64,000 nt of DNA from Paenibacillus herberti (GCF_002233675.1 NZ_NMUQ01000004.1:242054-306053), one strand, 5' to 3'. Counted from the first letter of the stretch, positions 8,296-17,592 are shown. The notes: a model not told the origin generated them from the sequence alone. Translations and numbers: made by a program.

Positions 8296-8499
8296 TTACT
8301 CCATTTTATTAAATTCATTTGTCCATAGTCTAATCATTATTCCAATCACAATGAAATCAATAATAAAAAAAACTAAAGAGAGATCATAAGTAATTGCCAG
8401 TCGAAAAAAGAGAATGGCGAAAATAATGCAAATTTGACAAGAATAAAATTTTCCACCAGCAAACATTTTGAATAACAAGGACAATGGTATTTTTCTCAA
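8296..8499 (-). CDS. Small two-span membrane protein
   Basis: 67 aa from a TTG with AGAGGA about 8 bases ahead. Two hydrophobic segments (about 18-34 and 38-57) flank a short loop, with basic residues at the N-terminus. It sits in the AT-rich island among other small membrane genes on the same strand. No family recognised; it may be a real small gene or a truncated one. Confidence 0.4.
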   Translation of the reverse strand: MRKIPLSLLFKMFAGGKFYSCQICIIFAILFFRLAITYDLSLVFFIIDFIVIGIMIRLWTNEFNKME

Positions 8500-8669
8500 T
8501 TTTCAAATCCTCTTTCACATAAAATAGATAGATCCTTTGATAAGACTATAAATCAATAATAATTATCGATAAAATAATCATTTGGCTCAATTTGATTTAA
8601 TTCTAAATTATAAAGATAGGATATTTCGGTAGATTGATTAACGCAATTCGTTTTGAACCAGCTTGTTGC
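8500..8669. other. AT-rich spacer
   Basis: No gene or clear signal seen between the small membrane gene and the broken gene at 8670. Confidence 0.4.
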
Positions 8670-8826
8670 CTAGAGCTTTTTAATCCTCAAAAATTCTAAT
8701 GCTACTCTATTAGTAGGTTCAATCAGAAGAATTTGTTTGGCATAACTTTCTGCTTCACTTTTAGAGATAAGTTGATCCGGAACTATATTCAAAAGAATCA
8801 TTAACTCTTTAAAAGATATATCTATA
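8670..8826 (-). pseudogene. 3' half of a gene split by the IS630-type element
   Basis: The minus strand reads ISFKELMILLNIVPDQLI, SKSEAESYAKQILLIEPTNR, VALEFLRIKKL and a stop. It continues logically from the 5' half (9982-10290), which ends ALEIDELD at the other side of the IS. A few extra AT bases at the junction shift the frame. Confidence 0.7.
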
Positions 8827-8858
8827 TAAGTTGAACTAAAGAAATCGAGAATCGAGAA

Positions 8859-9389
8859 TTAAAATCTAATACAAAGACGATCAATAATGGAAGTTGGCCT
8901 TTTCATTATTTCGTCCATAAACTGCCCGACGTTTTTGCGAATTTCAGAAACAGTATGATAAAACACGTTGTTGATCGCATCGGATTTCAGCCATTTCCAG
9001 AGTCCTTCGACAAGGTTAAACTGAGGGCTGTAAGGAGGCAAAAAAACCAGTTCGAGCCGTCCATTCATTTCTTTTAGAAACGGTCGCAGTAACTTTGCAT
9101 GATGAATACGAGCGTTATCCAAAATCATGACGATTTTGCCGTCTGGATACACGGAAACTACCTTTTGAAGAAAACTCAAAAAGGTCTCCGCAGTATAATG
9201 TTCGTCTTCTTGCCAGACAATGTGGCCTGTTTCATAATCCAATGTGGCAAGTAACTTCACTCCGAGATGTTTGCCTGTGGTTTTAATGATGCGCTGTTTG
9301 CCGCGTAGAAACCATGTTTTTTGAATGGCTTGGTAATCGCGAATCATCGATTCATCCTCAAATAACAAGTGGCGGACTTCGCCATTCAA
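8859..9389 (-). CDS. IS630-family transposase, C-terminal DDE part
   Basis: 176 aa. Catalytic acids are recognisable in FEDES, in VMILDNARIHHAK and in NLVEGLWKWLK, the DDE triad of IS630 elements. The only start is a weak TTG overlapping the end of the upstream frame. Re-phasing by -1 at the run of seven T (plus strand 9395-9401) joins HLKK to RLLNGEVRH and gives a single ~345-aa transposase of normal length. It is therefore probably expressed by frameshift or transcript slippage, or else is a recent frameshift mutation. Confidence 0.85.
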   Translation of the reverse strand: MNGEVRHLLFEDESMIRDYQAIQKTWFLRGKQRIIKTTGKHLGVKLLATLDYETGHIVWQEDEHYTAETFLSFLQKVVSVYPDGKIVMILDNARIHHAKLLRPFLKEMNGRLELVFLPPYSPQFNLVEGLWKWLKSDAINNVFYHTVSEIRKNVGQFMDEIMKRPTSIIDRLCIRF

Positions 9390-9898
9390 GAGTCTTTTTT
9401 TAAATGGGGAAACGTATTTTCTGAAAACTCGTGTTGTTTGGCTGGATCTGCTGCCGCCAAGGTGTAGGTAGGTTTTGTATAGCTCAGTCCTAGACGATGC
9501 ATCATTTTAGAGACGCCTCGAAGGGAATAGTGACGATCAAACTCGCGCTCAATAAAAGCCGCAATAATTTCAAGCGTCCAATTATGACGAGCAGTGAAGC
9601 CCACCTCATGTGGGACTGAGTCGACGATGGTTTGCATCAGTTTGTTCTGTTGATCTTTTGTTAATCGGGTTGGCGCGCCAGACGAATACTTCATTTGTAA
9701 AGCCGATAATCCGCCAGTTTGATAGCGATGAATGTAGTTATTTACCGTTTCGTCACTTCGGTCCAGTGTCTCAGCAATCTCCTTGACTGACTTTCCCTTC
9801 AGGTAGAGATAGATCGCTTGATAACGTTCATACATGCGGCGTTCCTTTTCTTGTTTCATGGCTTCTTTTAATTTATTTAGTGCGGTTTGGTTTTCCAT
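9386..9898 (-). CDS. IS630-family transposase, N-terminal DNA-binding part
   Basis: 170 aa. Two helix-turn-helix regions are visible: KGKSVKEIAETLDRSDETVNNYIHRY (given here as GKSVKEIAETLDRSDETVNN), and a second around HYSLRGVSKMMHRLGLSYTKP typical of IS630. The frame ends at a homopolymer of seven A, where a -1 shift would read on into the DDE domain. The start ATG follows an AGGGGCGAAG site. It would bind the 13-bp terminal repeats of its own element. Confidence 0.85.
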   Translation of the reverse strand: MENQTALNKLKEAMKQEKERRMYERYQAIYLYLKGKSVKEIAETLDRSDETVNNYIHRYQTGGLSALQMKYSSGAPTRLTKDQQNKLMQTIVDSVPHEVGFTARHNWTLEIIAAFIEREFDRHYSLRGVSKMMHRLGLSYTKPTYTLAAADPAKQHEFSENTFPHLKKDS

Positions 9899-9981
9899 CT
9901 TCGCCCCTGCCTGTTCGAATTGTTTTCTTTCTTATTCGACATGCAGTCGCGATTTCCTTACCATACTTTTCTGAAACTTTA

Positions 9982-10290
9982 GTTCAACTTATCTAATTCA
10001 TCAATTTCGAGCGCTCTCTTTACATGATACAGTGCCACACTGTATGCTCCATCAAGAAAAGAAAGTGGAGTTATCATTAAATTTGCAGCAATCCCATGTA
10101 ACTCAATTGTTTCTTTCTTCGAAATTAAATATGAAACAAAAGAATAAATAGTAATCTCACTAATTTCATATGCAATATCTAATATTAATGACTCAATCTC
10201 ATCATAGTTGTTATGATTTGAAAATAATATGCTCTCAGCCTCCAAATATTTACCTGTCCTAATCAAATCTATCATAATGTTTTTTATCAT
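9982..10290 (-). pseudogene. 5' half of a small gene interrupted by the IS630-type element
   Basis: Encodes ~103 residues starting MIKNIMIDLIRTGKYLEAES and containing SFLDGAYSVALYHVKRALEID, a TPR-like helical pattern. Reading frame and sense stop exactly at the IS end, where the TAA is contributed by the element. The missing ~50 residues are on the far side at 8670-8826. The helical pattern resembles small immunity-type proteins of Bacillales islands, but I cannot name the family with certainty. Confidence 0.7.
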
Positions 10291-10474
10291 TTAGCACCCT
10301 ATCCATCCCAACTTTTATGCACGTATAAGACATTATTAACCCTTATGCTGTTATAGAATTTAGATGATATAGTTTTATCTTGCGACAATCCATCTAATGT
10401 TGTAAAGCAAATACTCCTATACTCCCCCAAAAAACATTGACCAAGTTTTAATGATGTAGGAATCCGAACAACAC

Positions 10475-10529
10475 AAAAAAACCTTGATCAATAGTAGAGT
10501 TTGTAAAACCCTATTATCGATCAAGGTTT
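10475..10529 (-). terminator. Terminator of the amino-acid ABC operon
   Basis: A long hairpin: AAACCTTGATC pairs with GATCAAGGTTT with further pairing of ATA.TAG inside, followed on the minus strand by seven T. It lies 15 bases after the ATPase stop codon. Confidence 0.9.
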
Positions 10530-10543
10530 ATTTAATTAAGTCC

Positions 10544-11266
10544 TTACAAAACCTTAGACAAAAACTCTTTTGTCCGGGCATGCTGAGGGTTGCTGAGCAC
10601 CTCGCGAGGCAAGCCCTCCTCGACGATGTAGCCGCCGTCCATGAAAATCAGGCGGTCGGCAACTTCGCGGGCGAAGCCCATCTCATGCGTGACGATGATC
10701 ATCGTCATCCCATTTTGCGCCAGCCGCTTCATGACATCGAGCACTTCGCCGACCATCTCGGGATCAAGCGCCGACGTCGGCTCGTCAAACAGCATAACCT
10801 CTGGCTGCATCGCAAGCGCACGAGCGATTGCGATCCGCTGCTTTTGACCGCCGGAAAGGCTGTCGGGACGCGCATCACGCTTATCCTCAAGGCCGACAGA
10901 GCGAAGAAGCTCAAGTGCGATTTTTTCGGCTTCTTCTTTATTCATGCCTTTTACTTTACGAGGAGTGATCGTCAAGTTTTCCAGTACAGACATATGCGGG
11001 AACAGGTTGAAATGCTGGAACACCATTCCCATCTTCTGACGGATCACATTGAGGTCCCTCTGGGCCGCCGTTACGTCGCGATCCTTAAAGCGAATCGTAC
11101 CACCCGTCGGCTCTTCAAGCCGATTCAGGCAACGGAGAAAAGTACTTTTACCGGAGCCGCTGGGCCCGATGACGGCGACAACTTCGCCCTTTTGAATAGT
11201 AGCGTCGATACCCTTCAGCACCTGATTTTTACCGAAGGATTTCATTAGTCCTTTAATCTCGATCAT
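10544..11266 (-). CDS. Polar amino acid ABC transporter, ATP-binding protein
   Basis: 240 aa, the usual length for GlnQ/HisP-type ATPases. Walker [10 protein letters not shown] (about 33-41), Q-loop with [10 protein letters not shown], signature LSGGQKQR, Walker [13 protein letters not shown] and the switch His in VTHEM are all present. It energises import of a polar amino acid through the adjacent permease. Its start overlaps the permease stop by 4 bases, so it is translationally coupled and third in a binding protein-permease-ATPase operon. Proximity to arginase and ornithine aminotransferase suggests arginine or a related basic amino acid as substrate, which is inference. Confidence 0.93.
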   Translation of the reverse strand: MIEIKGLMKSFGKNQVLKGIDATIQKGEVVAVIGPSGSGKSTFLRCLNRLEEPTGGTIRFKDRDVTAAQRDLNVIRQKMGMVFQHFNLFPHMSVLENLTITPRKVKGMNKEEAEKIALELLRSVGLEDKRDARPDSLSGGQKQRIAIARALAMQPEVMLFDEPTSALDPEMVGEVLDVMKRLAQNGMTMIIVTHEMGFAREVADRLIFMDGGYIVEEGLPREVLSNPQHARTKEFLSKVL

Positions 11267-11910
11267 CGTTTGCCCAGCCTCCTTTCAAGCACATTCAGCA
11301 GTTGGGACAAGGTGAACGTCATGACGAAGTACACACCCGCAGCCACCAAGAGCGGCTCCAGTGGAATATAAGTCGAGCTTTGTACTGTCCTTGCATTGTA
11401 CATCAGCTCGGCGATACCGATCGTTGATACCAGTGAAGAATCCTTGATAATGACGATCAGCTCATTGCCGATGGCTGGCAGCATGTTGCGAAAAGCCTGG
11501 GGCAGCACGATGAGTCTCATCGCCTGGCCGCGGGACATGCCAAGCGAGCGAGCAGCTTCCGTCTGCCCTTTGTCGATGGCCTGAATACCCGCCCGGAAAA
11601 CCTCGGCCATATAGGCGGCACTGTTGATTGTGAGAGCAATAACGCCGGACATGAATGGCGAAAAGTTAATGCCAAAGTTAGTTAATCCGAAGTGAATAAT
11701 GAAAATCTGGACCAGCATCGGCGTTCCGCGGATGATTTCAATATAAGCCGTAGCTAGAATACGGACGATCCAAACTCTAGACAGCCGCATGAGAGCGAAT
11801 ACGATACCGAGCAGGGTACCGAACAGCACGCCGAAAAACGACAGCTGCAGCGTGACCCAGGCTCCGTTCAGAAAATACGATCCATAATCATCCAAAAAAG
11901 AAAAGTTCAT
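11263..11910 (-). CDS. Polar amino acid ABC transporter, permease
   Basis: 215 aa with five predicted membrane helices. N-terminal [16 protein letters not shown], central [18 protein letters not shown] and the EAA loop [22 protein letters not shown] are the hallmarks of the HisM/GlnP family. The RGTP motif and EAA loop contact the ATPase. It forms a homodimeric channel in the membrane. It is the middle gene of the operon, 21 bases after the binding-protein gene. Confidence 0.93.
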   Translation of the reverse strand: MNFSFLDDYGSYFLNGAWVTLQLSFFGVLFGTLLGIVFALMRLSRVWIVRILATAYIEIIRGTPMLVQIFIIHFGLTNFGINFSPFMSGVIALTINSAAYMAEVFRAGIQAIDKGQTEAARSLGMSRGQAMRLIVLPQAFRNMLPAIGNELIVIIKDSSLVSTIGIAELMYNARTVQSSTYIPLEPLLVAAGVYFVMTFTLSQLLNVLERRLGKR

Positions 11911-11931
11911 ATAACGCGCTCCGTCCGTCTA

Positions 11932-12744
11932 TTATTCCCCAACCATCTCGTTGGCTTCAACGACAAACCGGTCAATATCTCCGCTTGCTTGCAGGCGATC
12001 AATCGTTTTATTCACCGAATCCAGCACTTCCTTGTTGCCTTTTTTGATGGCAATAGCAGAGCCTGCTTCTTCTTCGGTTTGTTCAATCTTCACGTCCGCC
12101 ATCGCAATGCCGTCTTGTGTTTTCAGGTACTGCTCGGCGACTGGTTTCTCTACGATTAGTGCATCTACACGGCCGCTAGACAGCTCCATGACCAGCTCTG
12201 GAATTTTCGCCAGTGCAGTCAGTTTGGCTCCCTCAACCTCTTTTGCGATGCCTTCTTGAATCGAACCCTTTTGCACGCCGATCTTTTTGCCTTTCAGGCT
12301 ATCGAGCGAGGTGTATTTGCCTTCGTCACCTTTTTTCACGAGAACGCCTTGTTCAGCCCTGTAGTAAATTTTCGAGAAATCAACGTTCTGTTTACGCTCT
12401 TCTGTCGGCGTCATGCCGGAGATAACGATATCGACCTTATCGGTGTTCAGCGCCATGAGCAGACCGTCGAAGTCCATGTCGCTGATGACCAGCTTGGCGT
12501 TCATGTCTTTGGCGATTTCCTTGGCGATCTCGATGTCAAAACCGACAATTGTGTCCTTGCCGTCGATTTGTTTGTGGAACTCATAAGGTGCATAATCAGC
12601 GCTTGTACCCAGAGTCAATGTTTTTTGCTCGGCTCCGCCGCCTGCTCCTGTATTGGAAGCTGCGTTATTGTCCGCGCTCTCCTTCTGTCCACATGCGCTG
12701 AGCAGCAGTGCTGCCGCGATTGTTACCGTCCATACCTTTTTCAT
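11932..12744 (-). CDS. Polar amino acid ABC transporter, substrate-binding lipoprotein
   Basis: 270 aa. Lipoprotein signal with lipobox LLLSAC, Cys18 being the lipidated residue, then an Asn/Gly-rich tether and a SBP_bac_3 fold. Ligand-site features visible are GTSADYAPYEF, GFDIEIAKEIAKDM, DFDGLLMALNTDKVDIVISG, MTPTEERK (Arg for the ligand carboxylate) and GVQKGSIQEG. The pattern is close to Bacillus ArtP/YqiX-type binding proteins for arginine, though glutamine or cystine types cannot be excluded. First gene of the operon, with its own promoter. Confidence 0.92.
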   Translation of the reverse strand: MKKVWTVTIAAALLLSACGQKESADNNAASNTGAGGGAEQKTLTLGTSADYAPYEFHKQIDGKDTIVGFDIEIAKEIAKDMNAKLVISDMDFDGLLMALNTDKVDIVISGMTPTEERKQNVDFSKIYYRAEQGVLVKKGDEGKYTSLDSLKGKKIGVQKGSIQEGIAKEVEGAKLTALAKIPELVMELSSGRVDALIVEKPVAEQYLKTQDGIAMADVKIEQTEEEAGSAIAIKKGNKEVLDSVNKTIDRLQASGDIDRFVVEANEMVGE

Positions 12745-12815
12745 ATCTGTATCTCCCCTGCCCTAAGAATGTGATGGAATTATGCATAGAAATTAATATT
12801 AATTACACGGTAGCC

Positions 12816-12844
12816 AGTATAACATCGCCTGACTCCAAGCACAA
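12816..12844 (-). promoter_or_regulatory. Probable promoter of the amino-acid ABC operon
   Basis: On the minus strand TTGTGC (12844-12839), a 17-base spacer and TATACT (12821-12816). Between it and the start lie AT-rich palindromic stretches (ATTAATATTAATT, TATGCATA), and TATAAATATGCATT lies just upstream at 12853-12866. These loosely resemble ArgR/AhrC ARG boxes. Operator assignment is tentative. Confidence 0.5.
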
Positions 12845-13035
12845 TGGCTCGGTATAAATATGCATTAAACTTTACAGTTCTGCCCAATTTTCTTTGATAT
12901 ATTCATGACTTTAATGATGATTTAGTATAGTACTATACCAATGCTTTTATTCTTTAATACTTTATCGCTTTTTATGACGAAAATAATTGTTATCCGCAAA
13001 ACAGTCCAACTTACTTCATTGCTCTACAAGCAGCA

Positions 13036-13067
13036 GAGAGAAGAACGGTTCAAAAGCCGTTCTTCTC
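13036..13067 (-). terminator. Hairpin after the peptidase gene
   Basis: GAGAAGAACGG pairs with CCGTTCTTCTC, 30 bases after the peptidase stop. There is no strong T-run, so termination efficiency is uncertain. The rest of 12745-13094, apart from the promoter region, shows nothing. Confidence 0.55.
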
Positions 13068-13094
13068 CATGTGCCATGCTGCATAAAGGGGTTA

Positions 13095-16000
13095 TTACGA
13101 AGCGAGCAACAAGCGGCTAACGATTACCGCAGCTTGGGCGCGGTTCGCATCGCCCCTCGGCGTGAACTTGCCATCTCCCGTGCCGAGGATAATCCCCTCG
13201 CTCGCAAGCAGTCCTACAGCTTCCTTCGCATAGGAAGCGATAGCGCCCCTATCGGCAAAACCGCTAAGCGCAGCAGCGATGTCCGGTGTAGTCGGCTCAG
13301 AGTTCAGCTTCCACACGTTGGCCGCCATAATTGCCATCTCTTCGCGAGTTACTGGACGGTTCGGCTCAAACTTGCCGTTGCCCGTACCTTTCACGATGCC
13401 TGCGGCTACCGCTTGAGCAACCGCTTCGCTGTACCATGCTCCTGCAGGCACATCGCTGAAGCTTGCCGCCTTGTCACTTGCTGGCAGCTCATAAGCGCGT
13501 GCAAGCATCGTCAGGAACTCGGCGCGAGTCAGCTTTTTCAGTGGGCCGAATGTATCGCCAGTAAGACCTTTCAGGATGCCTTTAGCTGCCAGCTCATTAA
13601 TTGCTGCGGATGCCCATGCTGCAACTGGACCAAGATCCTTGAACTCCGGCGCATTCACCGGCGGCGTAGGCGTTGGTGTTGGCTCTGGTGTCACGCTTGG
13701 TGCAGTAGAAGGACTTGGCGTTGGCGTCGGAATCGGTCCTGGGAACGATGGTTGGTTACCGTTATCCGTCACAGGAACTTCGCCGTTACCGTCATTCATC
13801 GAGCCAGCCGCAGCCGCTGGAGCTGCTTTGTAGATCGCATTCGCCAGCAAACGGTACTGTACCTGCGGATGCGCTTTGTTCGTCAGCTCGTTGGAGAAGA
13901 GCGTGATGTCGGTCAGATCTTTTTTATAGGTGAAACCGATTGTTTTGCCCCTTACATTTTCATAACCTGGCCACCAGCCAGCAACGAAGAAATCATTCTC
14001 GGAGCTAGCTTTAGCGACGATTGCCGCCCCATCCGGAATATTCGTGAAGTAAGTACCGGATTGCGTGTACAGATAATCTTTTGCCTCATAAGGCGCACCG
14101 ATGATGCTGTCTTGGCTTACTTCCGCTTTGAACAAACCTTCATGTGTGCTGCCTGTCGTCTTGAAATCCAAGCCTGGAAGCAGCCCCGAGCCCTTCAGCG
14201 TGTTCGCCCACGAGCGGCCGTATCCAACAAACGGCTTGCCCGCCTCGACGAGTGACTTGTTGAACGAATTGACCAGCACATCGCTGGATGCCTGATCCTT
14301 CGTTACCGTGTAACCCAGATCGTTAAGGGCAAACGCCGGTACGCCCGAAGAAGCAACTTTCACCGATGGCAAAAGCTTACCTTCCACTGCCGTCCCAGCC
14401 GGGAACGGTACGGTTTGCAGCGTGTATTTGCCGAGCAGCGGCTTGAGGTTAGAGTAGGAAACGAGGTAATCACCCAGCTCGTATCCTTGTCCGCCCTTGT
14501 TAAGCAGCGTGACCGCTTTGCCAGCAGCCGTCAATTCATTCACCGCGCGCACCGCATCATTGTTCGTGCTGCGGATTACATAATGCGTCGCCGAGCCTGA
14601 TACGACGCTAGTCGGTTTCTCTGCCGAGCTTACCGGAGCCGTGGCGCCGGAGAAGGCCCCTTTTGCATATACCGTGTAGCGGTCGAATCCTCTCATATAA
14701 GAGAAGCTTTGCACAATATCCGCATACATTTCGTCGAAGTCCGATACATTGATGCCATCATAGAGCACCAGGTTGGCGAAGCTGCGTTTCGCTTGCGTCA
14801 TAGGAACGATATAAGTGCCAGTTGGATAAGTGACTCCATCCACCGTCACCGCGCGATTCGATTTCTCTACCTTTACCCCATTACGGAGCAGGTAGTTCAC
14901 CATATTGGCGGCTTCCAGTGCGTTCTTTTGAACTGATGCATCTACAGGAAGAACATAATAATCCGGGAAAAAGCTCTTGCCATCCGGACGCGGACGTCCG
15001 ATTTCTTCATTTTTAGCATTGACCAGATACTTGTCGACAGCCGGGCTGTCAACGTTGTTGATGCCGCGCTCGTACACCTCGAGCTGGTTCAAGAACAACT
15101 TCTGCTTATTTTTGATCACATAATCGGTAGAAGCCAGCAGCGTGTACAGCAGCGCTGTTGTCGATTCCTCATTCAGCTCAGGAATCTCGATTGTGTGGCC
15201 AAGTGCGCCTTGATGCATCGCATATACCGCCGTATAGGCCGGGGAAGCGTCGTCCCATCCTTTGTCATAACCAATCGGTTTGTAGTTTGGATCATTCGCT
15301 ACTTCTTTGGCTTCCACATAAGGGATGTGGTACTTATCGTAATAAGTATTCGCTATAGCTGCGCGTCCCATCGCATGCGCCTGCTCCACCATGTTATCGA
15401 TCAGCAGATCGTAGTCGATGTTAGGATCATGCGGCGGTGTGCAAGGCTCGATGAGGAAATCACCGACAAAGCCGTGCAGGTCCAGGAACGACAGCGGGGA
15501 CCACTTGGCAATTTCCTGGGTGACAATTTTCGTCTCCGGCTGAGTCTGGTAGGAGTTGTCACGGTTCAGGTCGAAGCCGTTTGCATTCGCACGGTCATTA
15601 TTGTAGCGGCCATCTGGATTTTGCGTGAAATTCATCAGGAAGATGACATTATCCAGCGCTTCGCTGATGTTGATGGTTACTTTCTGAGTGTTGCCGTTTT
15701 TGTCGGTTGTGTTGTATTCGATCGTGTCCTTCTTCGTCATCTCTTCAAAGAAGTTCAGAATCGAATCGACGCCCGGAGTCTCGTCCGGATGGATGTTGTT
15801 GATCCAGATCGGCACTTTGTAACCGCTCAATTGGCCTTTAAGGATTTTGGCCTGCAATCCAGCTGGATCGTTGGTCATCGCTGGCAGCGTCTCATTCACA
15901 TACTGCTCAACGGACGCTTTGTCCTTCGCCAAAATGGTGAAGTTAATGTCGCGGCCTTGCACCGATTTACCAAGTACGCTCGTCTCGATGTAACGATCCT

Positions 16001-17507
16001 GCTTCGCTTCCGCCGTAATGCGGTCGATCTCAGGACGAATCTCGTCATACGAGCGGAAAGTATCGTACACGTTCAGCTTGATCGGCGCGGAAGCGAGACG
16101 ATTGCCTTTTTTGTCCGTCACCATCAGCTCGTTCGTGCCGAGCAGCTTCGGATAATCCACACGGAGCGCCCTCGGCGACAGATCTTTTGTGCCATAAGCG
16201 AGGTCGAACACGATATTCGCTGTCACTTTACCATTAGCGATGACAGGTTTGCCATCCAGGTAAATGAATGCCTTATCGGTTTCTTTAGCTTTAGAATCAC
16301 GCTGTTTCCAATCGGATAACGGCTTGCCGCCGTAGGTCCAATTGAGGTAAGTGTCATCCGTTACCGTGCTTCTAGGCGGAATCGTAAACTCGACTGCGAT
16401 GGTACGTTTTTCGGTCAGTGAAGCCTTTTCATTGCTCAGCAGCAACACTTTCCCAGGCTCTTTGATCTCTTGCAGCAGCGTTGTCAGAACAGAACTGAAA
16501 GTGCTCAGCCGCTCATCAACGCGTCCCGGATAGTTAGCCTGCAAATACCCCAGGCTGTCCTTGCCCGTATGCCAGATGGCCCCGTCATTTTCCGTCTGGG
16601 TGTAACCATCCTTGTCGCCAAGGTTCCAGTTGGTCGCTTCCAGATAACCGTAAGGAATTCCGGCGGCTTTAAAAGGAGCATGATCGCTCCAGTCGCCCGT
16701 TGTACCAGCCGGGTACTCTGGATTGACTCCTTGCTGCGTCTGCACGTTCAGTCCCAGTCTCTGCGCAATGGCGAGCGCCTGGTTGCGTACGAAGCCAGCG
16801 TCACCCTCGTTGCCATAAACATACATATTGTCGCCAGCTGCAAGACTGTCCAGATTGATCATAGCGACGGTATTATTTTTCTCTTCCTCCGTCATAGCGG
16901 CTACATAGGCTTTGGAGCCTTGCAGACCGTTTTCCTCCGAGCCGAAAGCAACAAACTTAACGGTGTAAGGCAGGCTTTGTTGCGAGATCGCTTTAGCTGA
17001 CTCAAGCATGACCGCAACGCCAGACGCGTTATCGTCTGCGCCCTTGCTTGGCGCTTTTGCACTGTCATAATGAGCTCCGACGATAATCGTGCGTGGAGAC
17101 TGGCCATGCTTTACAGTAATAACATTGCTGCTTCTGCCTTCTGTGGTTCTGGTTTTGTACACAAACTCTTGAACTGTTGGGCTGTACCCCATGTTCTCAA
17201 GCTCAAGCTTGATATAGTCTCGTGCCGCAGCTTCCTCTGCCGAGCCAGCTGGACGAGAACCGATCGTCCCTGTGAGATGACTTAGATAACCGTAAGCGTC
17301 ATAACCAGGCTGTCCTTGTTTAAGCTGTGTTCCAGCAAGCGTTTGCGCGGCGAGTGCCTCTAGCGCTGCGGATGACATGACCGCAGATGGCGCAGCCGTA
17401 GATTCGGCAGCATATGCTGCCGGCGACAGAATCGATCCGATGACGGACAGGGCTACAGCAGCGGACAACAGAGCTTTGCTTTTTTTTCTCTTTTTCTGAA
17501 TGTACAA
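13095..17507 (-). CDS. Secreted bifunctional M28 aminopeptidase / M14 carboxypeptidase with C-terminal SLH domains
   Basis: 1470 aa. A signal peptide (1-34, ending AYAAES) is followed by an M28 domain (about 70-350). Its zinc ligands are His146 in GAHYDS, Asp158/159 in GADDNASG, Glu191-192 in GSEENGL, Asp220 in NLDSL and His276 in DWSDHAPF. After a ~130-residue linker an M14 domain (about 485-800) carries HPDE (His573, Glu576), Arg in DLNRD, LDLHG (His678) and an IEIPELNE segment with the candidate general base. A Pro/Thr linker (about 1255-1290) and three SLH repeats at the end anchor it to the cell wall. The start is TTG 17507 with GGGAGGAA 9 bases before; no better start is in frame. It would release amino acids from both peptide ends at the cell surface, next to an amino-acid importer. 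A paired operator-like site lies upstream. Confidence 0.92.
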   Translation of the reverse strand: MYIQKKRKKSKALLSAAVALSVIGSILSPAAYAAESTAAPSAVMSSAALEALAAQTLAGTQLKQGQPGYDAYGYLSHLTGTIGSRPAGSAEEAAARDYIKLELENMGYSPTVQEFVYKTRTTEGRSSNVITVKHGQSPRTIIVGAHYDSAKAPSKGADDNASGVAVMLESAKAISQQSLPYTVKFVAFGSEENGLQGSKAYVAAMTEEEKNNTVAMINLDSLAAGDNMYVYGNEGDAGFVRNQALAIAQRLGLNVQTQQGVNPEYPAGTTGDWSDHAPFKAAGIPYGYLEATNWNLGDKDGYTQTENDGAIWHTGKDSLGYLQANYPGRVDERLSTFSSVLTTLLQEIKEPGKVLLLSNEKASLTEKRTIAVEFTIPPRSTVTDDTYLNWTYGGKPLSDWKQRDSKAKETDKAFIYLDGKPVIANGKVTANIVFDLAYGTKDLSPRALRVDYPKLLGTNELMVTDKKGNRLASAPIKLNVYDTFRSYDEIRPEIDRITAEAKQDRYIETSVLGKSVQGRDINFTILAKDKASVEQYVNETLPAMTNDPAGLQAKILKGQLSGYKVPIWINNIHPDETPGVDSILNFFEEMTKKDTIEYNTTDKNGNTQKVTINISEALDNVIFLMNFTQNPDGRYNNDRANANGFDLNRDNSYQTQPETKIVTQEIAKWSPLSFLDLHGFVGDFLIEPCTPPHDPNIDYDLLIDNMVEQAHAMGRAAIANTYYDKYHIPYVEAKEVANDPNYKPIGYDKGWDDASPAYTAVYAMHQGALGHTIEIPELNEESTTALLYTLLASTDYVIKNKQKLFLNQLEVYERGINNVDSPAVDKYLVNAKNEEIGRPRPDGKSFFPDYYVLPVDASVQKNALEAANMVNYLLRNGVKVEKSNRAVTVDGVTYPTGTYIVPMTQAKRSFANLVLYDGINVSDFDEMYADIVQSFSYMRGFDRYTVYAKGAFSGATAPVSSAEKPTSVVSGSATHYVIRSTNNDAVRAVNELTAAGKAVTLLNKGGQGYELGDYLVSYSNLKPLLGKYTLQTVPFPAGTAVEGKLLPSVKVASSGVPAFALNDLGYTVTKDQASSDVLVNSFNKSLVEAGKPFVGYGRSWANTLKGSGLLPGLDFKTTGSTHEGLFKAEVSQDSIIGAPYEAKDYLYTQSGTYFTNIPDGAAIVAKASSENDFFVAGWWPGYENVRGKTIGFTYKKDLTDITLFSNELTNKAHPQVQYRLLANAIYKAAPAAAAGSMNDGNGEVPVTDNGNQPSFPGPIPTPTPSPSTAPSVTPEPTPTPTPPVNAPEFKDLGPVAAWASAAINELAAKGILKGLTGDTFGPLKKLTRAEFLTMLARAYELPASDKAASFSDVPAGAWYSEAVAQAVAAGIVKGTGNGKFEPNRPVTREEMAIMAANVWKLNSEPTTPDIAAALSGFADRGAIASYAKEAVGLLASEGIILGTGDGKFTPRGDANRAQAAVIVSRLLLAS

Positions 17508-17558
17508 AACCCAATTCCTCCCTAAGAGTTGAATAAAATGAATCTATCACTCTAGCTA

Positions 17559-17592
17559 TGTATACAATATTCATAACACTGTATATTGTATG
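17559..17592. promoter_or_regulatory. Operator-like palindrome upstream of the peptidase gene
   Basis: TGTATACAATATTCA (17559-17573) is followed by an inverted TGTATATTGTATG. The same core is found upstream of rocD and gntR. It matches the TNGTNNNACNA style of GntR/FCD operators and lies about 50 bases before the TTG start. Confidence 0.55.

Larger units (their letters stand above)
8829..9989 (-). mobile_element. IS630-family insertion sequence, structurally complete
   Basis: 1161 bp bounded by perfect 13-bp terminal inverted repeats AGTTGAACTAAAG (8829-8841 and, inverted, 9977-9989). It is flanked on both sides by TA (8827-8828, 9990-9991), the target duplication of IS630/Tc1-mariner elements. 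It encodes two overlapping transposase frames on the minus strand. It sits inside a small AT-rich gene, separating it into two recognisable halves. Confidence 0.9.

Noticed and set aside
15195-16319. 374-codon plus-strand frame inside the peptidase gene
   Set aside because: Antisense to the M14 domain, with composition typical of a complementary shadow frame.
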